Part shown: positions 9,901-23,052 of the stretch, in pieces
How the letters are laid out: each line of letters opens with the position of its first letter
How positions within the stretch are numbered: position 1 is the stretch's first letter
From: Arenibacter catalasegens
GTDB lineage: Bacteria > Bacteroidota > Bacteroidia > Flavobacteriales > Flavobacteriaceae
Assembly: GCF_002909235.1 (NCBI RefSeq)
Contig: NZ_PHQQ01000016.1
Span: forward strand, 59,440 to 123,439
Direction: 5' to 3'
Length of the DNA: 64,000 nucleotides
Notes under the pieces: generated by a model
What the model saw: only the letters and a program-made list of their open reading frames with translations
Told to the model about the DNA's origin: nothing
The model's database searches: none
Made by a program: the position numbers and the translations under genes

Positions 9901-12900
9901 AATTAACTCCGTTAATACTATAGGTATATGGAGCTGTTCCACTTGTACCCACTGCAGTTATAACAGCTTGTGATGCCTTGTTGTTGGCACTACAAGCAAA
10001 GCTGGTTGCCGTTGCGGTTACAACTACTGGATTAGGTTCGTCTATTATTACGTTTTGCATAATAAAGCATCCCCTATCGGAGGTAACCGTAATGTCGTAT
10101 GTACCTGCTGCCAGGTCCGAGAACAGGTTGCTGTTCTGGGTGGTCGGCGGATTGGTACCGTCGTCTATGGTAAAGGTGTATGGCGGGTTATCGTTGGAGG
10201 CATCCAGGATGACCTGTATGGAACCGTCGGCACCCCCGTTACAGGATACGTCCTCTTTGGTATAGGTAAAGGCTACCGGTGTCGGTGTTTCTAGGAAAAC
10301 AGGTACCTGTGCGTCACATCCTGATCCAGAAGTATCGTAGACGATGGCGGTATAGTTGCCCGGTGCCAGCACGTTGAACACGTTGGAAGCCTGATGGGTT
10401 CCTCCGGTAACGCTGTTACCAATAGCATTCAATAGGTCATACTCATAGTTCCCTGCACCAGCTCCGCCGCTTGCGGTGATGGTGATTACCCCGTCATTTA
10501 GGGTACAGGAAGGCTGGGCGGTTGCCACTGCCGCTGCGCCCAATGGGGGCAGGATGGTAATGGTATCCGTTACGGTACACCCGTTGGCGTCACGTACGGT
10601 CACGGTATAGGTTCCCGGAGCGGATACGGTAAATATGCCGCTGCTCTGGAATCCGTTCCCGATGCTGTATTTTAATGGGGCCACACCTGTACCTGTTGCG
10701 GTAAAGGTATATGATGTTCCGTTGGAGGTACACTGGTCTGTAGCATATGCTGGAACCGTTACAGTTGGCAAAGGATCCTCATCTACGGTTATGGTAATAA
10801 CAGAGGTACAACCTTTGGAGTCCTGAACGTAAACATCATAATCCGATGGGTACGATGCAGGTGTCAAAACAGCGCTTGCACTTGTTGTGAACAATCCTGT
10901 AGGCGAGGTTGTTGTAGGGACAAAGGCATAGGTATACCCTCCGTTCCCGCCACTGGCGGTGACGGTCACCTGGGCGCCGATATTACAGTTGGCGTTGATA
11001 TTCTTGGTCACTGTCAGATTTAGGTCCGCAGCTGGCGATGCAATGGTCACGGTGTTCGTGGTATCGTCGCAGAATGGGGTATCCGTGGCGGTAAGTACCA
11101 CATAGAGGTTTCCTGCGGGCAATCCTGAGATTGTTCTCGGGTTTGTTGAGGTATCGGAATTTATAACTGCTGTAACGCTTGCCCCACTGCTGTCAAAGAC
11201 CTGGTAGTCGTAATCGCCAAGGTAGTTGTTGACCTGGATCTGCAGTCGACCATCGGTGTCCCCATAACAGGTTACCGGGGTCATGGCGGTTGCCACGACA
11301 TCTATAGTGTCATAAGGAGCAACAGTATATGGAGCTGTGGTGAAATAGCATCCGGTCACATTATCGGTCACCCTAAAGGTATAGTCCCCAGGCGCGGTCA
11401 ATGTAAAGTCGGCCGTATAGGCGGCTGCTCCCGGAGTCTGTAGTGCGGCACTTCCCGTAGGCAAAAGTTCAAAGGTAAAGTCCCCGGACCCACCGGTCAC
11501 GGTCACTCTTGCCTCCTCGCCATTGGTACAGGTAATGGTGGTCTGTTGACTTACATTAACTGCTGTTATAGTGGGCAATGGGTTTATGGTTACCGTATCG
11601 GTATCTGTACATCCGTTGCTATCCCTTACGGTCACTGTAAAGTTTTGTACGGCACCGGTATCGTTGATGTTAAAGGTATTGGAAGTAAAGAAGTTTACTC
11701 CGTTGATGCTATACGTATAAGGTGCAGTTCCGGTTGTTGGAATATCTACAGTTATTACAGCTTGGGCTGCAGAATTATCTGGGGCACAGGCAAAACTGGT
11801 TGCACTTGCGTTGGCCACTAATGCACTAGGCTCGTTGATCGTAAATGGAATATCAATTTTACAGAACCTTGCCGATCTGATTCTTACAATATAATCGCCC
11901 TGATCTAATCCGGTAAAAACATTGGAAAACTGTGGTAACAAAGTTCTTGGAATAGTTCCCGTTGCATCCCATAATTGAAAATTGTAGGGCGGATTATCCA
12001 TACCAGGGTCCAAGTTAACCACTATAGAACCATCACTAGCACCATTGCAACTAATATCTTTTATCTGCCCAATGGCTGCAACTACGGCTGTAGGTACCTC
12101 CAAGGTGATGTCGATAAATGAATCACAACCTGTAGCAAGATTGTCATATACATAGGCTCTATAAGTACCAGGGGTTAGACCAGTAAAAGTTGATGATATT
12201 TGTTTAGGACGGATGATATTGTCCGAAGTATCCCTAAGCTCATACCTATAATTAAATAAGGTACCTCCATAAGCATTTACTTTTATTTCACCATCATCCT
12301 GTAATAAGGCATTACATGATGGTGTTACCGTTACTTCTGCCGACAAGGAAGTTGGGGTATAGATTTCTATATTTTGGGTATTACCACAACCATTGGAATC
12401 CCTTATTTGAACAGTGTGATTTCCAGAGCTTAATCCGGTAAAATCAAAAGTATTTGGAGCACCCACTGTGAAGGTAACTGCCTGAAATGCACCACCATCC
12501 AAACTTAGGAAATAGGGCTGTACACCTGGAGCGTCCAGGGTGACTTGAATCGTAAAATTGCCTTCTGTAGTAGCACATTGGTCTGGTACAGTAAGACTAA
12601 TTACCGGTGTAGGATCTTGTCCAATAGTAACCGGAACAGAACGTATGCAATTATTGGCATCCTTTACGTAAACTATATAATCTTCCGCATTGCGATTGAA
12701 AAATCCTGAGGTGTTGGTTCCCGTCCACGTGCTCACATCAGGGGCTGTTGCCGAAGCCATTTCCAGCTGGAATACGTATGGTCCTTTTCCATAACGTGCA
12801 TTGGCGGTTATGGTACCTGCATTCAGGGCACAATTGCCATTGGTGGAAGTTGCGGTAATTTCCAGTAAGGCAGGGGATTGTTGTATGACAAATGGGTCGG

Positions 12901-15900
12901 ATGCGTTGACACAACCAGGATTGCTTCCGTCTACTTCCGTAAAGAGTATGTAATATTCACCTGGTATCAGACCGGCCATAGAATCTGAATATGGTGTTCC
13001 AGTAAGTCCGGTAGCACTTCCAGTTAAACCGGTGTTGTTGTTGGTTACAAAGGTATATATCTCGTAATCTACTTGGGTTGCAGTATATCCATTAATGGTA
13101 AAGTCTACGGCTCCGTCTACTGAACCAAAGCAACTAACATTGGTAGTAGCATCTACCGTAGAAGTCAAAGTTGAGTTTGTAGCTACTGGAACAGTGGCTT
13201 CCTGAATATATTCACATCCGGTATCCGAGTCATAAACTATAAATGTATAGGTAACCCCCGGGGTCAGTCCAGTAAAATTGTGGGTGTAAGGGGGCGATCC
13301 TATACCGCCATCTTGTAGATACCAATTAGGATTTCCTGCAAACCATGCTGTTTCTGGATAAATGGCAAAATAAAAGGTGCCTGTACCTAACGTTCCATTA
13401 CTTGCTGCTGCTTCTACCAACATTTCACCACTAGCAGGAAGACATCCCGCCGCTCCTGAGGTAGTTATTAAAACGTCTGGCCCTGTGGTAATAGTGACAG
13501 TAGAAGTAGACTCACAACCGTTATTATCAATTACCCTAACGGTATAATCCCCGTAGTTTAAACCTGTGAAGGTATGGTCGTTGGTACCTGATGAAGTATC
13601 ATAGGAATCCGTAAAGGAATAATCATTGTTGTTTATTTCATAAATATAGGTCGATGTGCCTCCACTAGCATCTACCGTTATAGTACCCATGACATTTGTG
13701 GATGCCGAACAGGATAGATTGGTGTGGGTTATATTCGCATTTATCGCCGTGGGTTCTGTTATTGTTTCAGTCGCCGTTACAAAACAATTTTTGTCATCGG
13801 TCAATGTTATTTCATAAACCCCGGCAGGTAAACCTGTGGTCTGACTTCCATAATTGGTTCCTGAACCAGTTTCGACTATTGTAATGGTATATGGAGCAAT
13901 TCCTACAGCAGTATCCACTGTGATATCCAAAGATCCAGAGTTATCTCCATTACACAGCACATGTGTAGGGGTTACGCTCGTAATAACAGGCGTGTCGGCC
14001 GCAGTAACGGTAACTATATTACTTTGCGTAATACAACCTTGTGAATCGGTAATTCTAAACCTATAGGTCCCAGCGGTCGAGGTGGTATAAGGGAATCCAC
14101 CTGCATAGGCCGAGTAGACTCCGCCGTTAAAAGCTACTTCGTAAGTATATCCAGGATATCCTCCGTTAACGCTCACATTGATTTCTGCATCTGGACTTCC
14201 AGAACAATCCATGTCCTTGGTAAGTACAGCATTGGCAGTAAGCTCCGGTTCAATGGTGAACTGCACTGTATCGGTACATCCATTACTATCCATTACCGTA
14301 AAGTCATAAACGGCAGGTGTTAAGTCTACAAACGTGTTGGAAGTTTGGGTAGGACCTGCGTTTAAGCTATAGTAATAAGGAGCTAGTCCACCTGTGGCAT
14401 CAACTACAATTGTAGCAAGTCCAGTTGAGGTATAACATAAAGTGGACGCAGCAGTATCAATACTAGCTACCGGATTTGTAGGAGTAACAATATCAAATGT
14501 ATCAGTTACGGTACAGCCGCCAGCATCGGTAACGCTTATCGTATAAGTTCCAATCTGGCTTAGTGCGTTAAAAACATTGCCAGGTTGTGGCCCTATAACA
14601 TTTGAATCTGGTTCTGTAAGTTGATAACTGTAACCTCCCCATCCGTCTGTTGCGGTAATGGTTATCGATCCATCTGCGGCACAGGTCAATGGGCTCAACG
14701 CAAAGGTAAAGACCAAGGGAGCTGCAGGTTCGTTCACGGTAACTGTTGCAGTATCGGTACAGTTGGTGGTATCGTCGGTAACGGTAATAGTATAATCACC
14801 GGCCAAAAGACCACTAAAGTTCAATGGGTTGGTAGTTATTCCACTCTGTGCGGCTATGGCCGTTGGTCCTGTTACGGTAAAGCTATAATTACCGGTAAAT
14901 CCGGTTAAGTTGTATTGTATAGCGCCATCGGCACTTCCCTGACAGGATACGTTCTGTGTCAATGTACCAAGTACATTTATCTTGGTTACAGGGTTAAGGG
15001 TATAGTTTTCGTCGTAAGAGCATCCTTTGGCATCCGTTACCCTAAAAGAGTAGGTGTTGGGTGTAAGCCCTGTAAATACTCCTGTGGCATTGGTGGCTAT
15101 TGAGGCCGCTGGGGCAATGATTTCATAAGTGATTGCTCCACTTCCTCCTGTAACTGTAAGGGTTATGTCCGAAGTCTCGGCTGGACAGTTGGCTGCCGTA
15201 GCACTGAATGATATGTCTGTGGGCGGTGTCAGTGGATCAATGGTGATAGCCCTTGTTGCGGTACAACCATTGTCATCTTTTACGATAAGCGTATAATTTC
15301 CGTCTTTAAGACCTGTAAAGTTGTTGGCTCCAAAATTGATGCCGTCAATACTATAAGTATATGGGGATGTACCGCCAATTACGTTCTGGGCCTCCACACT
15401 TGCATCCTGTAGACAGGTATATTCTTGGATGATCGCGGCATCGAAAGTGATTGCAGCGGGCTCACCTACGGTAACGGAATTGGTTACAGTACATTCCTTT
15501 GCGTCCTGAACAGTATAGAAATAAGTTCCTGCTATAAGTCCGGAATAAGTAGTATTGTTGCTAAGTCCACCTCCATCAAAATTAACTCGGTATGGTGCAG
15601 CTCCAAAATTAGTGTCGATAATGATTTCTACAATACCATCACTACCTCCATTACAGCTCACGTCGGTTACCGATTCGGAAGCCTGTGGGTTGCTGGTAGG
15701 TTCTATAGTGATATCTGTTGTTTGGACAGTACAGCCTTCGTTGTCTGTAATTTCGAAAACATAAGTTCCTGCTGTGGCTGCGGTGTAATTAAAATTGGTC
15801 ACTCCGGCACCTAAAGCTGTTGATGCGCCGTAGGCGGCAGCATCAATTTTTACCCTGTAACTATAATCTGGGTAACCTCCATTTATGGTAATAGCAATTA

Positions 15901-18900
15901 TCGCCTCCGGAGAAGCGGTACAATCCAATTCTTTTGTGACAGAGCTTGATACACTAAGCTGTGGCGCAATAGTTATAATATTTGTGGTAACATTACAGCC
16001 GTAGGCATCGCGAACTTCAACGGAATAAGCTCCAGGAGCAAGATTGTTAAATACGTTGCCGTTTTGTGCTGGTGCGCTGTTAAGGCTATAGGTATAGGGC
16101 GCAATACCCCCTGCAGCGGTTGCGGTAAGGCTAACTCCTGTTCCCGGTACGTAACAAAGGTCCGTGGTTGCCGCTAAGGTAGCTGTAGGACTTGCAGGCG
16201 TAACAATATCAAAGGTATCCGATACGGTACATCCGCCGGCATCGGTAACACTTATGGTATAGGTTCCTAATTTGTTGAGTCCGTTAAAAACATTGCCAGA
16301 TTGTGGCCCTATAATGTTTGTATCGGGTTCTGTAAGTTGATAACTGTAACCTCCCCATCCGTCTGTTGCGGTAATGGTTACCGATCCATCAGCGGCACAG
16401 GTCAATGGGCTCAACGCAAAGGTAAAGGCCAAGGGTGCTGCAGGTTCGTTCACGGTTACTGTTGCGGTATCGGAACAATTAGTGGTATCGTCTGTAACGG
16501 TAATGGTATAATCACCGGCCAATAGACCACTAAAGTTCAATGGGTTGGTAGTTATTCCGCTCTGTGCGGCTATGGCCGTTGGTCCTGTTACGGTAAAGCT
16601 ATAATTGCCGGTAAATCCAGTTACGTTGTATTGTATAGCGCCATCGGCACTTCCTTGACAGGAAACATTTTGGGACAAAGTGCCCAATACATCAATTTTT
16701 ATTACAGGGTTTACCGTATAATTTTCATTGTACGAGCAACCTTTTGAATCTGTAATTCTGAACGTATAGGTATCTGGAGCAAGATTATTGAATATGCCTG
16801 TTAAATTTGTTGCAACGGAAGCAGCTGGTGCAATGATTTCATAAGTTATAGCTCCGCTTCCGCCTATCGCAGTTAAGCTTACATTTGAAGTCTCGGACGG
16901 ACAGTTTGCCGCGGTACTGTTAAAAGTAATATCGGTTGGTGGATCTAAAGCTGGAACATTTACCGGTATGGTAGCAAAAGTACATCCACTGGCATCTTTT
17001 ACAGTAATTATGTAATCTCCATCGTTAAGTCCTGTAAAGGTATCACCTGCTACAAAATTTACTCCATCAATACTATAGGTATATCCAGGTGTTCCCCCAG
17101 TTATATTTTGTGCCTGTATGCTAGCTGTTTGTAAACAGGTATAGGGCTGTGTTAATACGGCGTCCGCTGTAATAGCATTGGGAGCTGTTAGGGTTGCGCT
17201 GCCATTGACAGTACACCCTTTACTGTCCTGTACGATATAATTATAAGTGCCTGAACCAAGTCCAGAGTAGGTAGTCTGATTACTGAGTCCACCACCATTG
17301 AAGTTAACCTGGTAAGGAGCAGTTCCAAAGGTAGGATCTATTACAATTTGAACACTGCCGTTGGCTGCACTATCACAATTTGGATCTGTAATATCATTTG
17401 TTGCAACAGGATTGGTGATTGGGTCTATTACAACAGTTGTTTGTGCTGTACAACCTTCATTATCGGTTATTAGGAAGGTGAAGCTGCCGTCTACTGCCGT
17501 TGTATAAGAAATGGTATTTCCTACAATAGCCGTACTTGCACCACCATTAATTTGATAGCTAAAAGGTGTATATCCGCCATTTATGGTAATATCGATTATC
17601 GCCTCCGGGGAAGCAGAACAATCCAATTCTTTGGTAATGGTATTGGACACTGTCAATTGTGGCTCAATGGTTATGGTATTTGTCGTAACATTACAGCCAT
17701 AAGCATCCCGTACCACAACGGAATAAGCGCCAGGGGCAAGGTTATTAAATATATTGCCGTTTTGTGCCGGTGCGTCGTTAAGGCTATAGGTATAGGGTGC
17801 AATTCCGCCAGCTGCGGTAGCGGTAAGGCTAACGCCGGTTCCAGGAACATAACAAAGGTTGGTTGTAGCCGCCAAAGTTGCCGTAGGGCTTGTAGGGGCC
17901 GATATGTTAAAGGTATCCGTTACAATACATCCGCCTGTATCCGTAACCCTGATAGTATAGGTTCCAATTTGGGTTAAACTAGAAAAGACATTGCTTCCTT
18001 TTGGGCCCAAAACTACATTATCCGGTTGTTCAATTTCATAAGAATATCCTCCCCATCCGCCTGTGGCGGTAATGGTAACAGAAGCATCAGCGGCACAGGT
18101 CAACGGGCTCACAGAAAAAGTGTAGGCCAAAGAAGCTGCGGGCTCACTTACCGTAACCATGGCAGTATCGGTACAATTTGTAGTTTCATCAGTGACTACC
18201 ATTGTGTAATCCCCTGCTGAAAGTCCGGTTAAATTAATAGTGTTTGCAGACTGTCCCGTAATGGCAGTAGCGCCATTTACAGAATAGCTATAGGTAGTGC
18301 TAAAATCGTTTATTTCAAAGTCTATGGCTCCATCTGAACTTCCTTTACAAAGTACATTGTTTACCAAGGTTCCTACTGCTTGGATCTGATTTACAGGAGT
18401 TATTGTATAGGTTTCATCATAAGAACACCCTTTACTATCCGTAACCCTAAAGGTATAGGTGTCAGGCGCTAGATTATTAAAAGTGGCCGTTTTACCAGAA
18501 GCCGTATTTGCCGAAATGGCTGCTGGGGCAATGATTTCAATAGTCAATGGATCAATACCATTTACTGCGGTTACCGTTACATTGGATGTTTGTGTAGGAC
18601 AGTTTGGTGCTGTTGATGTAAAGGTTAAATCTGTAGGCTCATCTAATGGAGCAATTACAATTGTATTGGTTACAAAAGTACATAGGGTAGCATCCCTAAT
18701 GGTAATATTGTAAGTCCCATTAGTAAGATTTGAAAAAGTTTCAGATCCAGGGCCTGTTACAAAGTTTACACCATCTATACTATAGGAATAAGGTGCAGAA
18801 CCACCTGTAACATTTTGGGCCTCGATTATACCGTCTTGAAGACAGGTATAATCCTGTATTAAGTTGGCATCACCTGAGACACCGTCTGTTGGGCCACCTA

Positions 18901-21900
18901 TGGTGAAATCTTGTACAAAATCGCAACTCGAACCGCCTTTGGATTGAGTTAGAGTTACCGTATAATCGCCTTGGGGTAGATTGGTGAATGTACCGGAGCT
19001 ATTCGTTATGGTGTCTTCATCTGGATCAGCGAAGGATAATGTGTATTCAACCTTATAGCCGTTGGTAGCTGTCATATTGTAGACAATACTACCATCTTCC
19101 GCTCCAAAACAACTCTCATCCGTGACCGAGGTTGTGAATTCCACTGCTGGGACTAAATTAATGGTAACGGTATTGGAAAAAGAATAGCAATTATTTCGAT
19201 CTACTACTACAAAAGTATAGTCTCCTGGGTCTAGTATATCGAATATTTGGCTGGTTTGAAAGTTACTAGGCGGTATTGACGTTACATTCGGATAAGAGGT
19301 AACGGTAGTGCCTCCTTCATCTACGTAAGACCAAATGGCATAAGTATGTGGTGTTTTACCACCGGTAGATTCCATAAGAATATTACCTTCCTTACAACTT
19401 ATATGTTGGGAAATCCTTGCCGTTAAAGCCAAGTCCGCCTCGCTTAGAACAGTGACCTTTTCCTCAAGGAAACAACCGTCATCAGTACGAACGCGGATTA
19501 TGTAATTACCAGCATTTAAATTTTGAAATGTAAAATTATTATCAGGTTGGGCAGTCTCATTGTCCAATAGAGTCCCGTTACCTCCGTTGCTTCCGTCATC
19601 AATCCGAATCTCATATTCATAATTGGCCTCAACATTTAATGCTTGTATGTTTAAACTTCCCAGAGTGCTACATGTGGCTGCTGTAGTTGTAGTATTTAGC
19701 TGGAAATTTCGATTTCTTATCCCGATATCTGGCGTAGTAAATTCGCAGGAACCATCGATAGGTTCACCGGTAGTGTTATCCAATTGCGTAATGCCCACTC
19801 TGTAGGCACCATTGGTGCTAATGTTAAAGTTTGGGCCGTTATTGGCGCTATAAGGCACTACTATGGTGTTGTTAGCAACATCATATAACTGATATCCATA
19901 TCCCAAACCTAAATTGGTTATGGTAATATTTCCAGGGGTAGTACAGATTATATCGTTGGCATTGTACTGTATGTCCAAATTATTTTGGAAGACGTTAAAA
20001 TAGAAGCGGCTAAAACAGCCATTTTGGTAATTTACAACCAAACGGAATTTACCGGCACTGTTGGCAGTAAAGCTTGAACCTGCTGATACTTGGTTCCAGG
20101 AACAGGTGGCATTTTTGTTTCCACAGTCGTCACCGGCATCCGTACAACTGCCTTCTACCAATTGTTCCCAAAACATACTTAGGGAATCGGCAATATTCAC
20201 CTGTATTAATTGGGTATCATTTACACCACAAAGGAAAATCTTGGGTAAGGGACTGCCATCAACGGAACAAATAACAATTTCCCCTTGCACATCATTGGTG
20301 GGGTCGGCATCATTATTACTGTTGTTAAAGAAATCAACAATGGGATTGGTCTGAGTGGTACCAAAGCGCTCTACTGTCAATATCTCTTTAAACCCTTTAC
20401 AAGGATCGGCAACTATTTTATCGACAATATAGGTGCCAACGGCATTGACTAGAAAAGTGCTCGGGTCGTTGTCCGAATCACCATCCGTTATAAGCGTATC
20501 GGCTGCGTCCAATTCTTGGTTGCCATTTTCATCTTTGTACCATAAGTATTCGTCAAAACCATCGCCGGCATCTAATAATACTTCATCGCCACAGAGTTGA
20601 ACTGTTCTGTGAAAATTACAATCAGCCAAGTCGTCCAATAGGAAATTGGTGGCACCAGGGGTTACAAAACCACAATTATCAAAGTCGGTAACACTGGGGT
20701 CATCACTAATTTGGTTGCTGTTTAACACTCCACGATAAGTGGAGTAGGCAAGGTTTTGGATAAGATCCGAACAGGCATCTACAAAATCGAAACAGTTTTC
20801 AGCCACCTTAACCCGCATGCGAATAGCGTAACTGGGATCATTCTTTTCTACCAATGCATTTGGAATACTGAAAATTACGGTCTTTGTGGGTTCGTCATAG
20901 GTATAAGTGACACCCGTTGGAAGAGTGAAGTTCGTTTCATCCAAGGTCACATTAATAGGAAGAACATCCTTTATCGTATAGCTATCTGCGCTGTCATTAC
21001 CTACATTCTGGAAGGCTAGCACATAATTCAAGGTTTGACCAAGATTTACCCCTTGTCCAGTAATATCATTTCCAGCAATATCTTCAACTGTTTTTGTCAA
21101 ATTTATTATAGGCTCAATGATCTCAACATCAAAGGAGGTAAAGAAAATATCGTATTTATCTTGGGAAGAACTTGCCCTTAATGTTGCTCCGGTCTCATTG
21201 TTCGGAATAACAGAATTGAAGTTGTTGGTGATGTTAAAAAAGTCTGCATCCCAACCTAATGTGTTTACGGAGTTAGGGTTTCTATCAGTAACTATTGCAT
21301 TGGCTCTAGTAATATTACTATTAAAAAAATTGTTGGTAGGGTTAACAGTATTTCCTAATGCCGTATAGGTCAAGTTGCTATTGGCTTTAATAGAAAGTCC
21401 GTCACCACCTATCCTATTATCCCCTTCTAGAGTAGCTACACCAAGTTGTGCAATAACAGGGAATGGATTGGGAAGTGTGGTAAAGCCGTTTACCGGAATA
21501 TCAACAGTTTGGCCAGATTTAATACCGGCATACCCATCAAAAGTGGTAATATATTTCCCAGGCAAATTAGGGTCTTCATACACTACTACCATTTTCCAAC
21601 CCCCGGAAACACCTCCGGAAATACTACTTCCCGAGCTTGCTCTTATGTTGGCGGCAAAATATTCTCCATTAGGATCTGTCATACCTGCCACAATGGAGGT
21701 AACATCTTTATAACATGCATATGGACTATAATAACCAAAATCGGTATCTCCATCTCCGTCAAATAAGACTTCATCTGCGGTTAAGTTCTGATAAGCTCCT
21801 CCAGGGATTTTGAATTTTAGTTGGTCAAAGCCTGTCCTGGTGTTCTCTTTATATACCGCAGACCAGTATAAACCTGCGTAGCGTACTTTGGCACAATCCG

Positions 21901-22246
21901 GGTTGGGAACGGTCAATATAGCACTACTGGAGCTAAAAGTGGAAGAATCCCCATCAATATCAATATATTGCATATCGAGGTCGTCGTTGTATTCCGAGGA
22001 GCTTCCTGTATCATTGTAGGGATCGTTGGGTTCCTTACCGGGCACCCAAACTCTATTGTTTTTTTTACCAGTCCAATAACCATCCGTCTTACGGTTAACA
22101 ATGTTATTGGCTATAAAGGTTATATCACCACGTAGTTCATTCTCATAGCGAACGTCAAAGGTGTTTTTTACCTGTGAATAGGCATTGAAGGCGCCTAACA
22201 GTAAAAAGCAGGTCAGAAGTAATTTTTTAATATTTTTTGATCCCAT
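6986..22246 (-). CDS. sprB: Giant SprB-like cell-surface gliding adhesin with type-B T9SS sorting tail
   Basis: A 5086-residue exported protein. Residues 1-25 are a signal peptide ([18 protein letters not shown]). An N-terminal region to about 370 is followed by a DUF11-like domain (about 375-490, [11 protein letters not shown] then [18 protein letters not shown]). From about 800 to 4950 it consists of dozens of SprB-type repeats of the pattern C...GSI...GG..PYTYSI...F..L..G.Y...V.D..GC. The final ~85 residues ([13 protein letters not shown] ... [19 protein letters not shown]) are the gliding-motility-associated C-terminal type-B tail for type IX secretion. SprB homologues form filaments that move along the surface and pull the cell. 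Repeats in the middle form kilobase-scale duplications, and one stretch is unusually GC-rich. The gene follows sprD after an 806-bp gap and precedes sprF. Confidence 0.95.
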   Translation of the reverse strand: MGSKNIKKLLLTCFLLLGAFNAYSQVKNTFDVRYENELRGDITFIANNIVNRKTDGYWTGKKNNRVWVPGKEPNDPYNDTGSSSEYNDDLDMQYIDIDGDSSTFSSSSAILTVPNPDCAKVRYAGLYWSAVYKENTRTGFDQLKFKIPGGAYQNLTADEVLFDGDGDTDFGYYSPYACYKDVTSIVAGMTDPNGEYFAANIRASSGSSISGGVSGGWKMVVVYEDPNLPGKYITTFDGYAGIKSGQTVDIPVNGFTTLPNPFPVIAQLGVATLEGDNRIGGDGLSIKANSNLTYTALGNTVNPTNNFFNSNITRANAIVTDRNPNSVNTLGWDADFFNITNNFNSVIPNNETGATLRASSSQDKYDIFFTSFDVEIIEPIINLTKTVEDIAGNDITGQGVNLGQTLNYVLAFQNVGNDSADSYTIKDVLPINVTLDETNFTLPTGVTYTYDEPTKTVIFSIPNALVEKNDPSYAIRMRVKVAENCFDFVDACSDLIQNLAYSTYRGVLNSNQISDDPSVTDFDNCGFVTPGATNFLLDDLADCNFHRTVQLCGDEVLLDAGDGFDEYLWYKDENGNQELDAADTLITDGDSDNDPSTFLVNAVGTYIVDKIVADPCKGFKEILTVERFGTTQTNPIVDFFNNSNNDADPTNDVQGEIVICSVDGSPLPKIFLCGVNDTQLIQVNIADSLSMFWEQLVEGSCTDAGDDCGNKNATCSWNQVSAGSSFTANSAGKFRLVVNYQNGCFSRFYFNVFQNNLDIQYNANDIICTTPGNITITNLGLGYGYQLYDVANNTIVVPYSANNGPNFNISTNGAYRVGITQLDNTTGEPIDGSCEFTTPDIGIRNRNFQLNTTTTAATCSTLGSLNIQALNVEANYEYEIRIDDGSNGGNGTLLDNETAQPDNNFTFQNLNAGNYIIRVRTDDGCFLEEKVTVLSEADLALTARISQHISCKEGNILMESTGGKTPHTYAIWSYVDEGGTTVTSYPNVTSIPPSNFQTSQIFDILDPGDYTFVVVDRNNCYSFSNTVTINLVPAVEFTTSVTDESCFGAEDGSIVYNMTATNGYKVEYTLSFADPDEDTITNSSGTFTNLPQGDYTVTLTQSKGGSSCDFVQDFTIGGPTDGVSGDANLIQDYTCLQDGIIEAQNVTGGSAPYSYSIDGVNFVTGPGSETFSNLTNGTYNITIRDATLCTFVTNTIVIAPLDEPTDLTFTSTAPNCPTQTSNVTVTAVNGIDPLTIEIIAPAAISANTASGKTATFNNLAPDTYTFRVTDSKGCSYDETYTITPVNQIQAVGTLVNNVLCKGSSDGAIDFEINDFSTTYSYSVNGATAITGQSANTINLTGLSAGDYTMVVTDETTNCTDTAMVTVSEPAASLAYTFSVSPLTCAADASVTITATGGWGGYSYEIEQPDNVVLGPKGSNVFSSLTQIGTYTIRVTDTGGCIVTDTFNISAPTSPTATLAATTNLCYVPGTGVSLTATAAGGIAPYTYSLNDAPAQNGNIFNNLAPGAYSVVVRDAYGCNVTTNTITIEPQLTVSNTITKELDCSASPEAIIDITINGGYTPFSYQINGGASTAIVGNTISYTTAVDGSFTFLITDNEGCTAQTTVVIDPITNPVATNDITDPNCDSAANGSVQIVIDPTFGTAPYQVNFNGGGLSNQTTYSGLGSGTYNYIVQDSKGCTVNGSATLTAPNAITADAVLTQPYTCLQTASIQAQNITGGTPGYTYSIDGVNFVAGDTFTGLNDGDYIITVKDASGCTFATIPVNVPALDPPTDITFNSTAANCPSETSNVSLTAIGGSGAITYEIIAPAASVATNLTGIFNNLAPDTYTFRITDSKGCSYNENYTVNPVIKIDVLGTLSQNVSCQGSADGAIQYNVTGFTGNYSFTVTGPTAIAAQSGITTNPLNFSGLLAGDYTITVTDDTTNCSDTATVTVNEPAAPLAFTFALSPLTCAADGSVTITATDGWGGYSYQLTEPDTNIIGPQSGNVFNGLNKLGTYTISVTDAGGCTVSDTFDIVTPASPTATLAATTDLCYVPGTGVSLTATAAGGIAPYTYSLNSAPAQNGNVFNNLAPGAYSVEVRDAYGCNVTTNIITIAPQLSVSSSVTKELDCTASPEAIIAITINGGYPDYSYRVKIDAAAYGASTALGAGVTNFNYTAATAGTYVFEITDNEGCTVQTTDITIEPTSNPQASESVTDVSCNGGSDGIVEIIIDTNFGAAPYRVNFDGGGLSNNTTYSGLIAGTYFYTVQDAKECTVTNSVTVGEPAAITFDAAIIQEYTCLQDASVEAQNVIGGTSPYTYSIDGINFGANNFTGLKDGNYTLIVKDDNGCTATRAITIDPLTPPTDISFSATAANCPAETSDITLTVTGGSGAITYEIIAPAASIATNATGVFTGLTPNTYSFRVTDAKGCSYDENYTLNPVTKINVLGTLTQNVSCQGSADGAIQYNLTGFTGNYSFTVTGPTAIAAQSGITTNPLNFSGLLAGDYTITVTDDTTNCTDTATVTVNEPAAPLVFTFALSPLTCAADGSITITATDGWGGYSYQLTEPDSNVIGPQPGNVFNALSQIGTYTISVTDAGGCTVTDTFDIVTPTNPVASIDTAASTLCYTSTGLATIVVDATGGLAPYYYSLNAGPTQTSNTFVDLTPAVYDFTVMDSNGCTDTVQFTIEPELTANAVLTKDMDCSGSPDAEINVSVNGGYPGYTYEVAFNGGVYSAYAGGFPYTTSTAGTYRFRITDSQGCITQSNIVTVTAADTPVITSVTPTHVLCNGDNSGSLDITVDTAVGIAPYTITIVETGSGTNYGSQTTGLPAGVYEITLTDDKNCFVTATETITEPTAINANITHTNLSCSASTNVMGTITVDASGGTSTYIYEINNNDYSFTDSYDTSSGTNDHTFTGLNYGDYTVRVIDNNGCESTSTVTITTGPDVLITTSGAAGCLPASGEMLVEAAASNGTLGTGTFYFAIYPETAWFAGNPNWYLQDGGIGSPPYTHNFTGLTPGVTYTFIVYDSDTGCEYIQEATVPVATNSTLTSTVDATTNVSCFGSVDGAVDFTINGYTATQVDYEIYTFVTNNNTGLTGSATGLTGTPYSDSMAGLIPGEYYILFTEVDGSNPGCVNASDPFVIQQSPALLEITATSTNGNCALNAGTITANARYGKGPYVFQLEMASATAPDVSTWTGTNTSGFFNRNAEDYIVYVKDANNCIRSVPVTIGQDPTPVISLTVPDQCATTEGNFTIQVTLDAPGVQPYFLSLDGGAFQAVTFTVGAPNTFDFTGLSSGNHTVQIRDSNGCGNTQNIEIYTPTSLSAEVTVTPSCNALLQDDGEIKVNAYGGTLFNYRYELRDTSDNIIRPKQISSTFTGLTPGTYRAYVYDNLATGCDSFIDITLEVPTAVVAAIGQIKDISCNGASDGSIVVNLDPGMDNPPYNFQLWDATGTIPRTLLPQFSNVFTGLDQGDYIVRIRSARFCKIDIPFTINEPSALVANASATSFACAPDNSAAQAVITVDIPTTGTAPYTYSINGVNFFTSNTFNINDTGAVQNFTVTVRDSNGCTDTDTVTINPLPTITAVNVSQQTTITCTNGEEARVTVTGGSGDFTFELLPTGSAALQTPGAAAYTADFTLTAPGDYTFRVTDNVTGCYFTTAPYTVAPYDTIDVVATAMTPVTCYGDTDGRLQIQVNNYLGDYDYQVFDSSGASVTAVINSDTSTNPRTISGLPAGNLYVVLTATDTPFCDDTTNTVTIASPAADLNLTVTKNINANCNIGAQVTVTASGGNGGYTYAFVPTTTSPTGLFTTSASAVLTPASYPSDYDVYVQDSKGCTSVITITVDEDPLPTVTVPAYATDQCTSNGTSYTFTATGTGVAPLKYSIGNGFQSSGIFTVSAPGTYTVTVRDANGCTVTDTITILPPLGAAAVATAQPSCTLNDGVITITASGGAGAGNYEYDLLNAIGNSVTGGTHQASNVFNVLAPGNYTAIVYDTSGSGCDAQVPVFLETPTPVAFTYTKEDVSCNGGADGSIQVILDASNDNPPYTFTIDDGTNPPTTQNSNLFSDLAAGTYDITVTSDRGCFIMQNVIIDEPNPVVVTATATSFACSANNKASQAVITAVGTSGTAPYTYSINGVNFFTSNTFNITDNGSDRTITVTIKDDNGCTDFTTVNISALNKFTATLAMDTAISCAGPEGVTITVNDNGNAANIYTYQLLPVGNANATLTGTPTYNTATFNLTAVGSYTFRITDTTTGCYVDTASYNIAPYDLIKVSATAITPVTCFGDNNGALQINVSGYSGPYNYTVYTGAGVATAITGSANTSTNPLTINGLTGGNYYVRVTETNVPLCLENSNTVRIISPDRALTAIVDPIANVTCSNDKGEIIVDPSGGFAPYDIVLTNTTTSQVYNATDVNVMVFNGLSAGNYTVQITDANGCILNDTETLVQPAPITADITPLTTTLDCYGDSYGALTAINMAGGEGVYQYQLNVYDPTGSTIVFTSGGQVSPAFNNLKSGIYTITVSDGWGCDIETVRATIIDPTEVYASLIRTGPLTCLNDAELLLTANGGTGPYEYSTDDINYYPMSGGNTHSFTVPAGTYRYFVRDSFGCKSILSNEIKEDAIEPLTVTIDTSAAVINCNGDNTAILIAKADGGLGNYRYELFTDTALTNSIAGPQTSGIFSNLTVGSYYVRVISDDCVVVSNETLIIEPTPLIVDDSFMNVSCNGANNGSITVNMSGGSGGYQYAISPNLDKFDTVNTFTNLAPGNYTVIAQDINGCFEQLQYTIIEPAIIQALPTTTPEICIGSEDGTISLVISGGTAPYSTSLNSTTDSDFVLDRTLFSNLAAGTYAVFVKDAQGCMINMAVTIEPGVILNATVTPIYECTGNIPNNSIDLVLEDPSVAPDVMYALDSTDPNDMVLEPNFSNIAPGNHYIAIAHANGCVLTLDFEIENFEPLVLTLEQGNINEITAVVTGGLQEYTLYFDDKDNGSDNSHYITETKTHLVRVVDENGCEAMAEIFMEFIDIEIPNFFTPDGDGQNDFWRPKNQEGFPKILTIIFDRYGREVYRMGLNDQGWDGLYHNTELPTGDYWYVIKLKGEEDDREFVGHFTLYR
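8950..12080 (-). repeat. Two tandem ~1.79-kb super-repeats inside sprB (family B)
   Basis: Two consecutive blocks of about 597 codons each share order and wording: a CNGxxDGSI repeat, then FACxxxNxAxQAVIT...[14 protein letters not shown], then TPVTC(Y/F)GDxxG and SP..(A/D)L.. repeats. Matching DNA anchors at 11702 and 9911 are 1791 bp apart, an exact multiple of three. Boundaries are approximate. This indicates duplication of a multi-domain segment. Confidence 0.7.
10080..11500. other. GC-rich patch within sprB
   Basis: By direct count, bases 10081-10200 hold 65 G or C out of 120 (54%), against 17 of 60 (28%) at 8041-8100 in the same gene. The GC-rich codon choice continues to roughly 11500 with no break in the reading frame. 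It includes parts of both family-B repeat units. Confidence 0.6.
13900..18880 (-). repeat. Three tandem ~1.7-kb super-repeats inside sprB (family A)
   Basis: Three consecutive blocks of about 566-574 codons repeat the same series of SprB domains: TCLQxxxxxAQN, then CPxxTSxxTL, then [16 protein letters not shown] with GWGGYSY, then LxPxxYxxxVxDxxGC. Anchors for the TCLQ motif lie near 18842, 17135 and 15413, and for SPLTCAAD near 18095, 16397 and 14681. Some stretches of units 2 and 3 are almost identical at the DNA level (for example near 14622-14710 and 16340-16430). Boundaries are approximate. Confidence 0.75.
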
Positions 22247-23052
22247 CAGGTAAATTAGTTTGGTATGGTATTCATTATTTTGGTTCTGAGGGCCTAAATA
22301 ATGTAAACTTTGAATGGGAGGAATTCGTAAATTATAATTTCGGTTGTTGAAAACATTCTTTATAAGTTTCTAAAAACCTGACATTCATAACAAATATTAA
22401 TCTTAATACTGAGCTGGGAAATTTAATGTTGTGGTAGTGTTGTATTCTGTTGTGAAACGCTTTTATTGTATGGTTACCCGTTTTTTTTGTTATTGACTCT
22501 GTTATTAGTTAAATGGGAAGGATTTAGCGGGAAGAATCAGGGTTTTACCTGATGTATTTTAGTTTAATGGAAATAGTGATAAGGTAAGATTTGCATCATT
22601 TTTGTCTTAAAAGGGAATTTATTTTTAGGAATAATTGTTGTCCATTTAAATTAAAGAGTGACTACCGATTAGCCATTTATTTGGAGGGATATTATGGTTT
22701 TGTAAATTTTGGCAGGAAAGGGAAGTTCGTAGTCTTTCAACTTTTGAAAAAATAAGTATGTCCCTCTTTTAAACTAAATTGAGAAATTTGAATTTCTTAC
22801 CATCAATAGAAATTTCCTAAGAATAGGACGGTACAGAATTCAAAATATTTTAATTTTTGTCGAGCGAACCTCCGTACAGAAATACTGTGTTATTGATTAA
22901 TTTCTTATGGTAAGTTTAGAAACATTTTTGGCCATGGATAAATCCCTAGCTTGCCATTTTTTAGATTAGTTTAAAAAGGCAATTATATTAGTTGATCTGT
23001 TCTTTGAACTAATCAATAGGATAGATAGACGAAAATTTATATCAACTTTTGA
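22247..23052. other. 806-bp non-coding gap between sprD and sprB
   Basis: No gene of credible length is visible on either strand. The half nearest sprB contains the conserved upstream element (22383-22481). The remainder is AT-rich with no clear terminator or RNA gene. The gap interrupts an otherwise tight sprC-sprD-sprB-sprF cluster and suggests that sprB has its own promoter. Confidence 0.55.
22383..22481 (-). promoter_or_regulatory. Conserved two-part element upstream of sprB
   Basis: In the sprB direction it reads ACCATACAAT, 6 nt, GTTTCACAACAGA (22446-22458), 13 nt, ACAAC, a base, TTAAATTT, then after about 26 nt ATATTTGTT near 22389-22397. The same modules occur with nearly the same spacing upstream of sprC. 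The element lies roughly 140-235 bp before the sprB start codon. It is probably promoter or leader sequence; the exact role is unknown. Confidence 0.6.

Noticed and set aside
7158..21766. Many open frames of 60-140 codons on the plus strand across sprB
   Set aside because: They are antisense to a continuous 5086-codon gene with a signal peptide, repeats and sorting tail. Their products are low-complexity mirrors of the repeat DNA with no family features.
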